Assembly: GCA_030535425.1 (NCBI GenBank)
Contig: JAUNHQ010000021.1
Span: 1-41,661 of the forward strand
Source of the DNA: Pseudomonadota bacterium
Lineage (GTDB): Bacteria; Pseudomonadota; Gammaproteobacteria; Burkholderiales; Burkholderiaceae_C
Direction: 5' to 3'
DNA: 41,661 nt
The stretch's first letter is position 1; each line of letters begins with the position of its first letter. Both the position numbers and the translations under genes were made by a program. The notes beneath the pieces are model-generated. The model saw only the letters and a program-made list of their open reading frames with translations, made no database searches and was not told where the DNA came from. Of the stretch, positions 16,875 to 25,017 are shown piece by piece.

Positions 16875-17617
16875 ACGCCTTGCCTGCCAGCCCCGACATT
16901 GCCCGCGCCTTTGCCCCCAGCGGCGTGCTGCGCGCTTCGATCAACCTGGGCAACCCCATCTTGGCCAACCGGGGGGCCGACGGGCAGCCCTGCGGTGTTT
17001 CCGTCGATCTGGCCCACGGGCTGGCGCAGGCGCTGGACGTGCCGCTGGAGCTGGTGGTGTTTGATGCGGCGGGCAAGTCGGTTGAGGCGGTGGAGCAAAA
17101 CCGGGCCGACATCGGCTTTTTTGCCATTGACCCCAAGCGGGGCGAGCACATCGCCTTTACCGCGCCCTATGTGCTGATCGAGGGCAGCTACCTGGTGCCC
17201 CAAGACTCGCCCCTGCACAGCAACGACGAGGTGGACCGCCCCGGCACCCGCGTGGTGGTGGGCAAAGGCAGCGCGTATGACCTGTTTTTGAGCCGCACGC
17301 TGCAAGCCGCCACCATCGTGCGCGCGCCCACCTCGCCCACCGTGGTGGATGTGTTCGTGGCGCAGCAAGCCGACGTGGCTGCTGGCGTGCGCCAGCAGCT
17401 GGAGGCGGATTTGCTGCGCTTTCCGGGGCACCGGCTGCTGCCGGGGCGCTTCATGCTCATTCAGCAGGCCATGGGCGTGGGCAAGGCGCGCGGGCCGGCC
17501 GCCGCCACTTTTCTGGCCGCGTATGTGGAGCAGCAAAAGGCCAACGGCTTCGTGGCCGAGGCGCTGGCGCGCCACCGCATTCAGGGCGCGTCGCTGGCAC
17601 CTGCCGCGCAGGAGTAA
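16871..17617 (+). CDS. Family 3 substrate-binding-like protein without signal peptide
   Basis: The fold is that of amino-acid ABC transporter binding proteins (SBP family 3): GVLRASINLGNPIL, CGVSVDLAHGLAQALDV, RADIGFFAIDPKRGEHIAFT, then DVFVAQQADVAAG and a C-terminal AYVEQQKANGFVAEAL. At 248 residues only the mature domain is present; there is no signal peptide or lipobox, so it should stay in the cytoplasm. The start is fixed by an ATGA overlap with the GntR stop and the fold begins 17 residues later, so no upstream extension is hidden. No ABC permease or ATPase is nearby. It may be a cytosolic ligand carrier, sensor or enzyme; function unknown. Confidence 0.82.
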   Translation: MNALPASPDIARAFAPSGVLRASINLGNPILANRGADGQPCGVSVDLAHGLAQALDVPLELVVFDAAGKSVEAVEQNRADIGFFAIDPKRGEHIAFTAPYVLIEGSYLVPQDSPLHSNDEVDRPGTRVVVGKGSAYDLFLSRTLQAATIVRAPTSPTVVDVFVAQQADVAAGVRQQLEADLLRFPGHRLLPGRFMLIQQAMGVGKARGPAAATFLAAYVEQQKANGFVAEALARHRIQGASLAPAAQE

Positions 17618-17623
17618 AGCGCC

Positions 17624-18685
17624 ATGTGGGCTTATGTGGGATCACGCACCACGCGCGAGCGCAACGCCCGTGGCGAAGGCATCAGCGTGTACCGGGTGGA
17701 CGCACACACCGGCGCGCTGGATTTGGTACAGGTGCTGGGCGGGCTGGTCAACCCGTCTTTTCTGGCCATCAACCGCGCGGCCACGCGCCTGTACGCCGTG
17801 CATGGCGACTGCGAAGACATCAGCGCCTTTGGCATAGAGCCTGGCACGGGCCGGCTGGCGCTGATCAACCGCCAGCCCACCGGCGGGCGCAACCCGGTGC
17901 ACCTGGCGCTGGACCCCAGCGAGCGTTTTGTCATCGTCTCCAACCACCTGGGCAGCAGCCTGGCCGTGCTGCCACTGGACGAAACCGGCGCGTTGCAAGC
18001 CCTGAGCCAGTTGCTCCCCTTGAGCGGCACCCCCGGGCCGCACCGGCTGGAGCAGCCCTTTGCCAAGCCGCATTTCAACCCCTTTGACCCCAGCGGCCGC
18101 TGGGTACTGGTGCCCGACAAGGGGGTAGACCGCGTGTTCGCCCTGCGCTTTGCCCAGGGCCGCCTGACGCTGGCGCACGAAGCCGTGGCGCGCGAAGGCG
18201 CGGGGCCGCGCCACCTGGCCTTTCACCCCCGCCAGCCCTGGGCTTATGCCATCAATGAGCTGGACTCTACCGTGACCACCTATGACTTTGACGCGGCCAG
18301 CGGCGCCTTGCAGCCGCTGCAAATCGTCAGCGCCTTGTCAGACCGTTTTACGGGCAACAGCCGCGCATCTGAAATCGCCGTGCACCCCGGCGGGCAGGCG
18401 CTGTACGCCTCCAACCGGGGGGAAGACAGCGTGGCCGTGTTCCGCATTGACCCGGCAGATGGCCACCTGCGCCTGGCCCACACCCAGCCCGCAGGCGGGC
18501 GCACACCGCGCTTTTTCACCCTCTCGCCCTGCGCGCGCTGGCTGTACGTGCTCAATGAAGACAGCGATGGCATCGTGCAACTGGCGGTGGATGACACCGG
18601 CCTGGCGCTGCGCGAGACGGGCCGCGCCTGGGCCTGCGGCAGCCCGGTGTGCATGGTGTTTGCCCAGCCGTTTGCCCAAGCCTGA
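17624..18685 (+). CDS. Seven-bladed beta-propeller lactonase (6-phosphogluconolactonase/muconate-cycloisomerase-like fold)
   Basis: The 353-residue protein shows the repeated propeller pattern of the lactonase family: SFLAINRAATRLYAVH, NPVHLALDPSERFVIVSNH, KPHFNPFDPSGRWVLVPDKG, GPRHLAFHPRQPWAYAINE, SEIAVHPGGQALYASNRG and TPRFFTLSPCARWLYVLNE. Characterised members hydrolyse 6-phosphogluconolactone; others act on different lactones. No signal peptide is present. An AGGAG Shine-Dalgarno lies 9 bp before the ATG, and the gap to the previous gene is 6 bp, so it is last in the acnA operon. With aconitase and TctC-like receptors beside it, a tricarboxylic-acid lactone is a reasonable guess for the substrate (inference). 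Confidence 0.88.
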   Translation: MWAYVGSRTTRERNARGEGISVYRVDAHTGALDLVQVLGGLVNPSFLAINRAATRLYAVHGDCEDISAFGIEPGTGRLALINRQPTGGRNPVHLALDPSERFVIVSNHLGSSLAVLPLDETGALQALSQLLPLSGTPGPHRLEQPFAKPHFNPFDPSGRWVLVPDKGVDRVFALRFAQGRLTLAHEAVAREGAGPRHLAFHPRQPWAYAINELDSTVTTYDFDAASGALQPLQIVSALSDRFTGNSRASEIAVHPGGQALYASNRGEDSVAVFRIDPADGHLRLAHTQPAGGRTPRFFTLSPCARWLYVLNEDSDGIVQLAVDDTGLALRETGRAWACGSPVCMVFAQPFAQA

Positions 18686-18716
18686 AGCTGCGTGAAGGCG
18701 CGCCTAAACAAGCGCG

Positions 18717-20696
18717 CTAAACATCTACCTCCACCGCATCGCCGTGCAGTTCCATCAGCTCGCGCCGGGCGGCGGCTTCGCCCTTGCCCATGAGCTTGGT
18801 CATTTCGGCGGCGGTTTGCATGAAGTCCAGCGCGCCCAGGCGCACGGGCAGCAGGCGCCGGGTGTCGGGGTTGAGGGTGGTTTCCCACAACTGCTCGGCG
18901 TTCATCTCGCCCAGGCCCTTGAAGCGGCCAATGCTCCACTTGCCTTCGGGCACGCCGTCCTTGCGCAGTTTGTCGAGGATGGCGGCCAGCTCGCCCTCGT
19001 CCAGCGCGTAGAGCTTGGCAGCGGGCTTTTTGCCGCGCGCGGGCGCGTCCACGCGAAACAGCGGCGGGCGCGCCACGTACACATGGCCTGCGTCGATGAG
19101 CTTGGGAAAGTGCCTGAAAAACAAGGTGAGCAGCAGCACCTGGATGTGCGAGCCGTCCACGTCGGCGTCTGAGAGGATGCAGATCTTGCCGTAGCGCAGG
19201 CCGCTCAAGTCCACCTCGTCCGTGGGGCCGTGCGGGTCTACGCCAATGGCCACGGAAATGTCGTGGATTTCGGTGTTCTTGAACAGCAAGTCGCGCTCCA
19301 CCTCCCAGGTGTTGAGCACCTTGCCGCGCAGGGGCAGCACGGCCTGGGTTTCCTTGTCGCGGCCCATCTTGGCGCTGCCGCCGGCGCTGTCGCCTTCCAC
19401 CAAAAAGACTTCGTTGCAGCTGAGGTCGCGGCTTTCGCAGTCGGTGAGCTTGCCGGGCAGCACGGCCACGCCGCTGCCTTTGCGTTTTTCCACCTTCTGG
19501 CCGGCGCGCTGGCGCGTTTGCGCGGCTTTGATGGCCAGCTCGGCCAGGCGCTTGCCGTAGTCCACATGCTGGTTGAGCCAGATTTCCAGTGCCGGGCGCA
19601 CGTAGTTGCTGACCAGGCGCAGCGCGTCGCGGCTGTTCAGGCGCTCTTTGATCTGGCCCTGAAACTGCGGATCCAGCACCTTGGCCGACAGCACGTAGCT
19701 GGCGCGGGCAAACACGTCTTCGGGCATGAGCTTGACGCCCTTGGGCAGCAGCGCATGCAGCTCGATGAAGCTTTTGACGGCCTGAAACAGCCCGTCGCGC
19801 AAGCCGCTGTCGTGCGTGCCGCCTGCGGTGGTGGGGATGAGGTTGACGTAGCTTTCGCGCACGGGCGCGCCCTCTTCCGTAAAGGCCACGGCCCATTGCG
19901 CGCCCTCGCCTTCGGCAAAGCTGCCGTCGTCGCGGCCCGCGTAGCCCTGGCCTTCAAACAGGGGGATGACCGCGTCCGCGGGCAGCGTCTGCTCCAGGTA
20001 GTCGCGCAGGCCGCCCTTGTATTGCCAGCTGTGCTGCTCTTTCTTTTTCTCGTCAACCAGGGTGACGGTCACGCCGGGCATCAGCACCGCCTTGCTGCGC
20101 AGCAGGTGCAGCAGCTCGTTCATGGGCAGGGCGCTGCTTTCAAAGTACTTGGCGTCGGGCCACACGCGCACGGTGGTGCCTTGCTTGCGGTCGCCCTCGG
20201 CCTGCGGGCGCTGGCTCAGCGGCTCGGCCACGTCGCCGCCGGCAAAGGCCATGCGCGCCACCTGGCCTTCGCGGTGGCTGGTGACTTCCATGCGCTGGGC
20301 CAGGGCGTTGGTCACGCTCACACCCACGCCGTGCAAGCCACCAGAAAAGCTGTAGGCGCCGCCTGAGCCCTTGTCAAACTTGCCGCCCGCGTGCAGACGG
20401 GTGAACACCAGCTCCAGCACCGGGGCTTTTTCCTCCGGGTGCAGGCCAAAGGGAATGCCGCGCCCATCGTCTTCCACGCTGACGGACGCATCGGCATGCA
20501 AGGTCACGCGGATTTTCTTGCCAAAGCCGGCCAGCGCCTCGTCGGCGGCGTTGTCGATCACCTCCTGGATGATGTGCAGGGGGTTGTCGGTGCGGGTGTA
20601 CATGCCCGGGCGCTGCTTGACGGGCTCCAGGCCTTTCAAGACCTTGATGGAGCCTTCGGCGTAAGCCGTGGAAGCGGTGGTGTCAGGTTTTGGCAT
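18717..20696 (-). CDS. parE: DNA topoisomerase IV subunit B
   Basis: ParE is the ATPase subunit of topoisomerase IV. The 659-residue protein has the GHKL ATP-binding motifs EVIDNAADEALAG and EDDGRGIPFG, the ATP-lid GGLHGVGVSVTNAL, the transducer Lys region, and TOPRIM motifs EVFLVEGDSAGGSAK and LSDADVDGSHI for metal binding. I chose the ATG at 20696 (MPKPDTTAS...), as the family's conserved region begins about 15 residues later; the frame is open to 20804 but that part has no similarity. It converges with the lactonase gene, 31 bp apart, with no clear terminator between them. Confidence 0.96.
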   Translation of the reverse strand: MPKPDTTASTAYAEGSIKVLKGLEPVKQRPGMYTRTDNPLHIIQEVIDNAADEALAGFGKKIRVTLHADASVSVEDDGRGIPFGLHPEEKAPVLELVFTRLHAGGKFDKGSGGAYSFSGGLHGVGVSVTNALAQRMEVTSHREGQVARMAFAGGDVAEPLSQRPQAEGDRKQGTTVRVWPDAKYFESSALPMNELLHLLRSKAVLMPGVTVTLVDEKKKEQHSWQYKGGLRDYLEQTLPADAVIPLFEGQGYAGRDDGSFAEGEGAQWAVAFTEEGAPVRESYVNLIPTTAGGTHDSGLRDGLFQAVKSFIELHALLPKGVKLMPEDVFARASYVLSAKVLDPQFQGQIKERLNSRDALRLVSNYVRPALEIWLNQHVDYGKRLAELAIKAAQTRQRAGQKVEKRKGSGVAVLPGKLTDCESRDLSCNEVFLVEGDSAGGSAKMGRDKETQAVLPLRGKVLNTWEVERDLLFKNTEIHDISVAIGVDPHGPTDEVDLSGLRYGKICILSDADVDGSHIQVLLLTLFFRHFPKLIDAGHVYVARPPLFRVDAPARGKKPAAKLYALDEGELAAILDKLRKDGVPEGKWSIGRFKGLGEMNAEQLWETTLNPDTRRLLPVRLGALDFMQTAAEMTKLMGKGEAAARRELMELHGDAVEVDV

Positions 20697-20802
20697 AACT
20701 GCGCATTCTAGCCCTTGCGCAGCGAAAAGGCTGTATGCAAACACAGATTCCTTCACCCTGCCCTGCCTGCTGGTGTCCTCATCAGGCCAAAGGGCGAATG
20801 GC

Positions 20803-20873
20803 AAAAAATCATTGCTCCTATTTATATAGCTAAAAGAGCTTATATAACGCGCGCAAATGGCCTTTTTCTTATG
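20803..20873 (+). repeat. Dispersed AT-rich intergenic repeat
   Basis: An AT-rich stretch with TATATAGCT and a terminal GCGCAAATGGCCTTTTTC, shared with the copies at 40099-40160 and 27541-27606. It occupies most of the gap between the parE start and the end of the small gene after murB (20697-20882); the rest of that gap shows nothing else. Confidence 0.7.
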
Positions 20874-20882
20874 ACAATCTCA

Positions 20883-21344
20883 TCATGCCCTGCCCCATGG
20901 GCCGGCGACCAGCCCGGTTTCGATAGCGGTGCGCGCCAGCAGTCGGCTGGCGGGGCTGCCAGGAGCGTGCTGGCGCAGATGCTGCAAGGCGTGCATGAGA
21001 GCCTGTGGCCACTGCTCTTGCAGCAGCCAGGCGCCCACGGCGTCGCTGACAGCGGCGGGCAGCAGCGGTTGCACGGCGTGCAGGGCCGCATATGCACACT
21101 GCGCAGCATCAAAGTCTGGTGCCGGAGCAAAGCGCGCCACAAAACCGGTGGCCGCCAGCGTTTCGATGAGATCACGCGCGGCCTGCGCGTGGGGCAGCGC
21201 CAGTACAGGCTGGCCGCCGCCGATGGCCGCGTGCAGTGCAGCCTGCGCCTGCGCGGGGGTGCAGGCAGTGTGCGCCACGATGGCTGACAGCGCGCGCGGC
21301 TTGTCGCGCACGCGGCGCAGGCGGAAGATTTCAATGGTGCGCAT
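20883..21344 (-). CDS. Conserved small protein after murB, faintly L7/L12-like
   Basis: I do not recognise a named family. The 153-residue protein begins MRTIEIFRLRRVRDKPRALS. Residues about 20-75 (AIVAHTACTPAQAQAALHAA, then GGGQPVLAL and ARDLIETLAATGFVARF) have the helix-helix-strand pattern of the ribosomal protein L7/L12 C-terminal domain, in which a pair of helices is followed by 'AxxIxxxLxxxGaxv'. The remainder is Ala- and Leu-rich and helical. I chose the ATG at 21344, which has a GAAGGG Shine-Dalgarno; an in-frame ATG at 21392 overlaps the murB stop. It is probably co-transcribed with murB. No function is assigned. Confidence 0.65.
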   Translation of the reverse strand: MRTIEIFRLRRVRDKPRALSAIVAHTACTPAQAQAALHAAIGGGQPVLALPHAQAARDLIETLAATGFVARFAPAPDFDAAQCAYAALHAVQPLLPAAVSDAVGAWLLQEQWPQALMHALQHLRQHAPGSPASRLLARTAIETGLVAGPWGRA

Positions 21345-21388
21345 GGCCGGGCCCTTCGCCTCTTGCCATTGGCCTTGGGCGCAACCGC

Positions 21389-22441
21389 TCACACCACCAC
21401 CGGCTCCGGCTCCAGCCGGATGCCAAAGCGCTCGTACACGCTGGTCTGGATGGCGCGCGCCAGGGTCATCACCTCACCGCCGGTCACCGGCTGCTCCGGC
21501 CCGCCCGCGTTGATGAGCACCAGCGCCTGCTTGTCGTACACCGCCGCATTGCCCACGCGCTTGCCCTTCCAGCCGCAGGCGTCAATCAGCCAGCCCGCAG
21601 CCAGCTTCACGCTGCCGTCGGGCATGGGGTAATGCACCAGCTTCGGGTCGCGGCCAATGATGTCCTGGCACTGCTCGGGCGTGACCGTGGGGTTTTTGAA
21701 AAAGCTGCCCGCGTTGCCAATGTGCGCCGGATCGGGCAGCTTGGCGCGGCGGATGGCGACGATCCAGTCAAACAGCTGCTGCGCCGTGGGCGTGCGCACG
21801 CCTTCTTCGGCCATCTTGCGCTCAATGTCCAGATAGCCCAGCTGCGGCTGCCAGGCCTTGGGCAAGGCCAGGCGCACGCGCAAGATCAGCGCGCGCCCGG
21901 CCAGGCCAAGCCCGCCGGGCTGCGCCGGGGTGTGCTTGAACACCGAGTCGCGGTAGCCAAAGCCGCACTGCGCCGCGTTCAGGGTAAACAGCTCGCCGCT
22001 GTGCAAGTCGATCGCGTCCAGCTCATGAAAGCGGTCTTGCAGCTCCAGCCCATACGCGCCAATGTTTTGCACCGGCGCCGCGCCCACAGTGCCGGGAATA
22101 AGCGCCAGGTTTTCCAGCCCGGGCAGGCGCTGCGCCATCGTCCAGGCCACCAAGTCATGCCAGCGCTCGCCCGCACCGGCTTCCACGATGGTGTGGCGCG
22201 CCGTTTCGCCCACCACCCGCATGCCGGGCACTTGCACTTTCAGCACGGTGGCCTTCACATCACCCGTGAGCACGATGTTGCTGCCCCCGCCCAGCACGAA
22301 CAGCGGCTGCGCGGCCAGCTCGGCATGGGCCAGCACGGCGCGCACGTCGTCTGCGCTGTGCACGCGCACCAGTGCCGCCGCGCGTGCGGCAATGCCAAAG
22401 CTGTTGAGGGCTTGCAGAGAAACGTTGCGCTCGATGACCAT
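21389..22441 (-). CDS. murB: UDP-N-acetylenolpyruvoylglucosamine reductase
   Basis: MurB reduces UDP-GlcNAc-enolpyruvate to UDP-MurNAc with NADPH and FAD, the second committed step in peptidoglycan synthesis. The 350-residue protein starts with the type I NTFGI-like block ([10 protein letters not shown]), then the FAD-binding [25 protein letters not shown], the YRDSVFK loop found in type I enzymes, [10 protein letters not shown] with the catalytic Ser, and a C-terminal LEPEPVVV with the conserved Glu. It diverges from yajQ with 46 bp between the starts. Confidence 0.96.
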   Translation of the reverse strand: MVIERNVSLQALNSFGIAARAAALVRVHSADDVRAVLAHAELAAQPLFVLGGGSNIVLTGDVKATVLKVQVPGMRVVGETARHTIVEAGAGERWHDLVAWTMAQRLPGLENLALIPGTVGAAPVQNIGAYGLELQDRFHELDAIDLHSGELFTLNAAQCGFGYRDSVFKHTPAQPGGLGLAGRALILRVRLALPKAWQPQLGYLDIERKMAEEGVRTPTAQQLFDWIVAIRRAKLPDPAHIGNAGSFFKNPTVTPEQCQDIIGRDPKLVHYPMPDGSVKLAAGWLIDACGWKGKRVGNAAVYDKQALVLINAGGPEQPVTGGEVMTLARAIQTSVYERFGIRLEPEPVVV

Positions 22442-22487
22442 GGGAGAATTCTCGCATTCGAGTCACACGTACACAGGAGCCTTTGCC

Positions 22488-22973
22488 ATGCCCTCTTTCG
22501 ACACCGTTTGCGACCCCGACATGGTGGAAGTGAAAAACGCCGTGGACAACGCGGCCAAGGAAATCGGCACCCGCTTTGACTTCAAGGGCACCAGCGCCGC
22601 CATCGAGCTGAAAGACAAGGACATCACCTTGCTGGGCGATGCCGATTTTCAGTTGCAGCAGGTCGAAGACATCCTGCGCAACAAGCTGACCAAGCGCAAC
22701 GTGGACGTGCGCTTTCTGGACAAAGGCCCCGTGCAAAAAATTGGCGGCGACAAGGTCAAGCAAGTGGTGAAAGTGCGCAGCGGCATCGCCAGCGAAGACG
22801 CCAAGAAGATTCAAAAACTCATCAAAGACAGCAAGCTGAAAGTGCAAGCGGCCATACAGGGCGACAGCGTGCGCGTGACCGGCGCCAAGAAAGACGATTT
22901 GCAAGCTGCGATGGCCCTGCTGCGCAAAGACATGGCCGAGCTGCCGCTGTCGTTTGACAACTTCCGCGACTGA
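22488..22973 (+). CDS. yajQ: YajQ-family nucleotide-binding protein (DUF520)
   Basis: YajQ-family proteins bind nucleotides; the Xanthomonas member binds cyclic di-GMP and works as a transcription co-regulator, and the Pseudomonas member activates phage phi-6 transcription. The 161-residue protein matches the family along its whole length: [48 protein letters not shown] and [24 protein letters not shown] Shine-Dalgarno lies 9 bp before the ATG at 22488. The frame extends upstream across murB, but that part is only antisense coding. Whether this copy binds cyclic di-GMP is not visible. Confidence 0.95.
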   Translation: MPSFDTVCDPDMVEVKNAVDNAAKEIGTRFDFKGTSAAIELKDKDITLLGDADFQLQQVEDILRNKLTKRNVDVRFLDKGPVQKIGGDKVKQVVKVRSGIASEDAKKIQKLIKDSKLKVQAAIQGDSVRVTGAKKDDLQAAMALLRKDMAELPLSFDNFRD

Positions 22974-22985
22974 AAGTGCAGGGGT

Positions 22986-23058
22986 GAAAACCAGAAAATT
23001 GCTGCACTAAAAGTAGCAAAAAAACCTTGCTGATAAAGCGCGATTGGCCTTTTTTACT
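22986..23058 (+). repeat. Dispersed AT-rich intergenic repeat with hairpin
   Basis: Lies between the convergent yajQ and greB genes and ends in AGCGCGATTGGCCTTTTTTACT, a variant of the common element. Its left part folds as TTGCT-(GC)-ACT / AGT-AGCAA; on the minus strand that stem is followed by TTTTC, so it could end greB transcription. Confidence 0.6.
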
Positions 23059-23087
23059 GGCAGCCCCCTGCCCTGTCCGCCCTGGCC

Positions 23088-23672
23088 TCATACCTGTGCA
23101 GGCGGCGGGTACTGCACGTGCAGCACCTCAATCTCCTGCACACCCGCCGGGGTGGGCAGTTGCAGCACGTCGCCCACGCGCGCGCGCAGCAGGGTGCGGG
23201 CAATGGGGCTGATCCAGCTCACCTCGCCGGCCTGGTTGTCGGCCTCGTCAATGCCTTTGATGGTGATGGTGCGCTCGGCCCCGGCTTCATCGGCGTAGGT
23301 GACGGTGGCACCAAAAAACACCTGGTCGCCGCCGTGGTGCGCGCTGGGGTCGGTCACTTCGGCGATCTCCAGCCGCTTGGTGAGAAAGCGGATGCGCCGG
23401 TCGATCTCGCGCAGGCGTTTTTTGCCGTACAGGTAGTCGCCGTTTTCGCTGCGGTCGCCGTTCTTGGCGGCCCAGTGCACGGCCTCTACCACCTTGGGGC
23501 GCTCATCGTCCATCAGGCCCAGCAACTCGGCCCGCAGGCGCGCGTAGCCCGCAGGGGTGATGTAGTTTTTGCCGCCCACGGGCAGCGGCGGCAGGGCAAT
23601 GCCGTCGTCTTCGTCATCGCCATCGGTTTCGCGGGTAAAGGCTTTGCTCACACTGGCTGCCCTTTCGGTCAA
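23088..23672 (-). CDS. greB: Transcription elongation factor GreB
   Basis: GreB enters the RNA polymerase secondary channel and stimulates cleavage of backtracked RNA. The 194-residue protein has an acidic N-terminal extension (DGDDEDDG), then the GreA/GreB coiled coil with YITPAGYARLRAELLGL and KNGDRSENGDYLYGKKRLRE, where the acidic tip residues (Asp and Glu) position the catalytic metal, and a C-terminal FKBP-like domain (GEVSWISPIARTLLRARVGD). The YLYGKKRLREIDRRIRFL block marks GreB rather than GreA. It follows nnrS by 91 bp on the same strand and may be read from the same transcript, but a separate promoter is as likely. Confidence 0.94.
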   Translation of the reverse strand: MTERAASVSKAFTRETDGDDEDDGIALPPLPVGGKNYITPAGYARLRAELLGLMDDERPKVVEAVHWAAKNGDRSENGDYLYGKKRLREIDRRIRFLTKRLEIAEVTDPSAHHGGDQVFFGATVTYADEAGAERTITIKGIDEADNQAGEVSWISPIARTLLRARVGDVLQLPTPAGVQEIEVLHVQYPPPAQV

Positions 23673-23763
23673 GCGTGTCGGAAAAGAAGGGGAAAAAATC
23701 AGGCGCTGATTTTGCCCGCCCCGCGCTTGCCTTTGGCCTGCCTGGGCCTTGGCTACGCGGGCC

Positions 23764-25017
23764 TTAACCGCCCGGCCCTTCGGCCACGCCTGCGCAGCCT
23801 TCGGCCCCGTCGGCGCGCGGGCTCAGCCACACGGGCAGCATGTGCCAGGCCAGCAGGGCAAAGCCGGCTGCCCACAGCAGGCCCGACAGGGGCAGCAGCC
23901 ACTGCGGCAGCAGCGCATAAGACAGCGCGCGCAGCATGGCAGCCAGGGCCACGCAGGCGGCGGCCAGCAGTACCCAGGGGCGGCCTTCTTTGCGCAGCCC
24001 GCTGTGGGTGTAGCCCGCAATCACCAGCACCAGCAAAATGGCCAGCCCAAAGGCGCCGGCGGTGAGCAGGTGCAGGCCCGCGCTGGCGGGCACGGCCAAG
24101 CCCAGGCCGGCCAGGCCCATCAGGCCGTAGCCTGCGGCCATGAAGACGTACACCGCATACAGCATGAGCGGCCAGCGCGTGAGCAGCGCGCGGCCCACGT
24201 GCCAGTCGTTCAGCAGGTTGAGCAGGGCCGCAGCGGCGGCCAGTGCCAGCCACCCGCTGGTGCTGGCGGGCCATTGCAGCACCTGGGCCACGGTGTGCAG
24301 GGCAATGCACAGCACCGCCAGGTTGCGCCGGGGCGGGCGGGCCAGGTAGTGCAGCGGCTGGCCTTCGTCGTCGCGCACGTTCAGCGCCTCCAAGCTGGCG
24401 TTGACGATGCTCATGGAAATGCGGCTCAAGGCCACCACGATGAGGGCCATGTACGCGCCCAGCACGCCGTGCAGCCAGGGCATGGCGTGCTGGCCGCGCC
24501 ATGCCTGCACGTAAAAGCCCAGTGCGGCCAGCGCCCAGGCAAAGGCCAGGTGCCGCCGCTCGGGGGCGTGCCACAGGCGCGGCCACAGCAGGCGCAGCAG
24601 ATCCGCCAGCAAGACCATGTGCAAGGCCCCAACCAGCAGCAGCCCAGGCGCCCACGCGCCGCTGGCGGCAAAGGCCAGGCGCGCGGCCAGCCAGCACGCG
24701 GCCAGCCGCCGCACGTGGCGGGCGGCAAAGACGGGGGTGCGGGTGAATTCGGGCACGGCCGTCAGCACAAAGCCTGCGGCGGCGGCCAGGCCCATGCCCA
24801 GCAGCAGCTCGTGCGCATGCCAGGCCAGCGCGCCGCCTGCGCCGCCGCCCAGTGCGGGCAGGGGCCAGCCCAGCGTCAAAAACAGCACCCAAGGCAGCAT
24901 CAGCCCCAGGGCCGACAAAGCCGTGAGGGCAAAAAACGGGCGAAAGGCGCACAGCCATAGCGGGTGCGCCAAGGTCCAGATGGGTGGAAGGGGTGTGCTC
25001 AAGCGGGGGGCTGCCAT
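23764..25017 (-). CDS. nnrS: NnrS family haem- and copper-containing membrane protein
   Basis: NnrS proteins are polytopic inner-membrane proteins that contain haem and copper and are linked to nitric oxide stress, where they help keep the iron pool usable. The 417-residue protein is almost entirely hydrophobic, with about 12 membrane segments, and has the family blocks HPLWLCAFRPFF near the N-terminus, WHAHELLLGMG, GFVLTAVPEFT and later YTHSGLRKEGRP; several conserved His residues lie near membrane ends and are likely cofactor ligands. It overlaps the FmdE-like gene by 19 bp. No denitrification gene is in the window, so here it seems linked to the import operon. Confidence 0.9.
   Translation of the reverse strand: MAAPRLSTPLPPIWTLAHPLWLCAFRPFFALTALSALGLMLPWVLFLTLGWPLPALGGGAGGALAWHAHELLLGMGLAAAAGFVLTAVPEFTRTPVFAARHVRRLAACWLAARLAFAASGAWAPGLLLVGALHMVLLADLLRLLWPRLWHAPERRHLAFAWALAALGFYVQAWRGQHAMPWLHGVLGAYMALIVVALSRISMSIVNASLEALNVRDDEGQPLHYLARPPRRNLAVLCIALHTVAQVLQWPASTSGWLALAAAAALLNLLNDWHVGRALLTRWPLMLYAVYVFMAAGYGLMGLAGLGLAVPASAGLHLLTAGAFGLAILLVLVIAGYTHSGLRKEGRPWVLLAAACVALAAMLRALSYALLPQWLLPLSGLLWAAGFALLAWHMLPVWLSPRADGAEGCAGVAEGPGG

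Noticed and set aside
22062-22487. An N-terminal extension of yajQ.
   Set aside because: The extra part is antisense to murB and lacks family similarity; ATG 22488 has a good Shine-Dalgarno and the family N-terminus.
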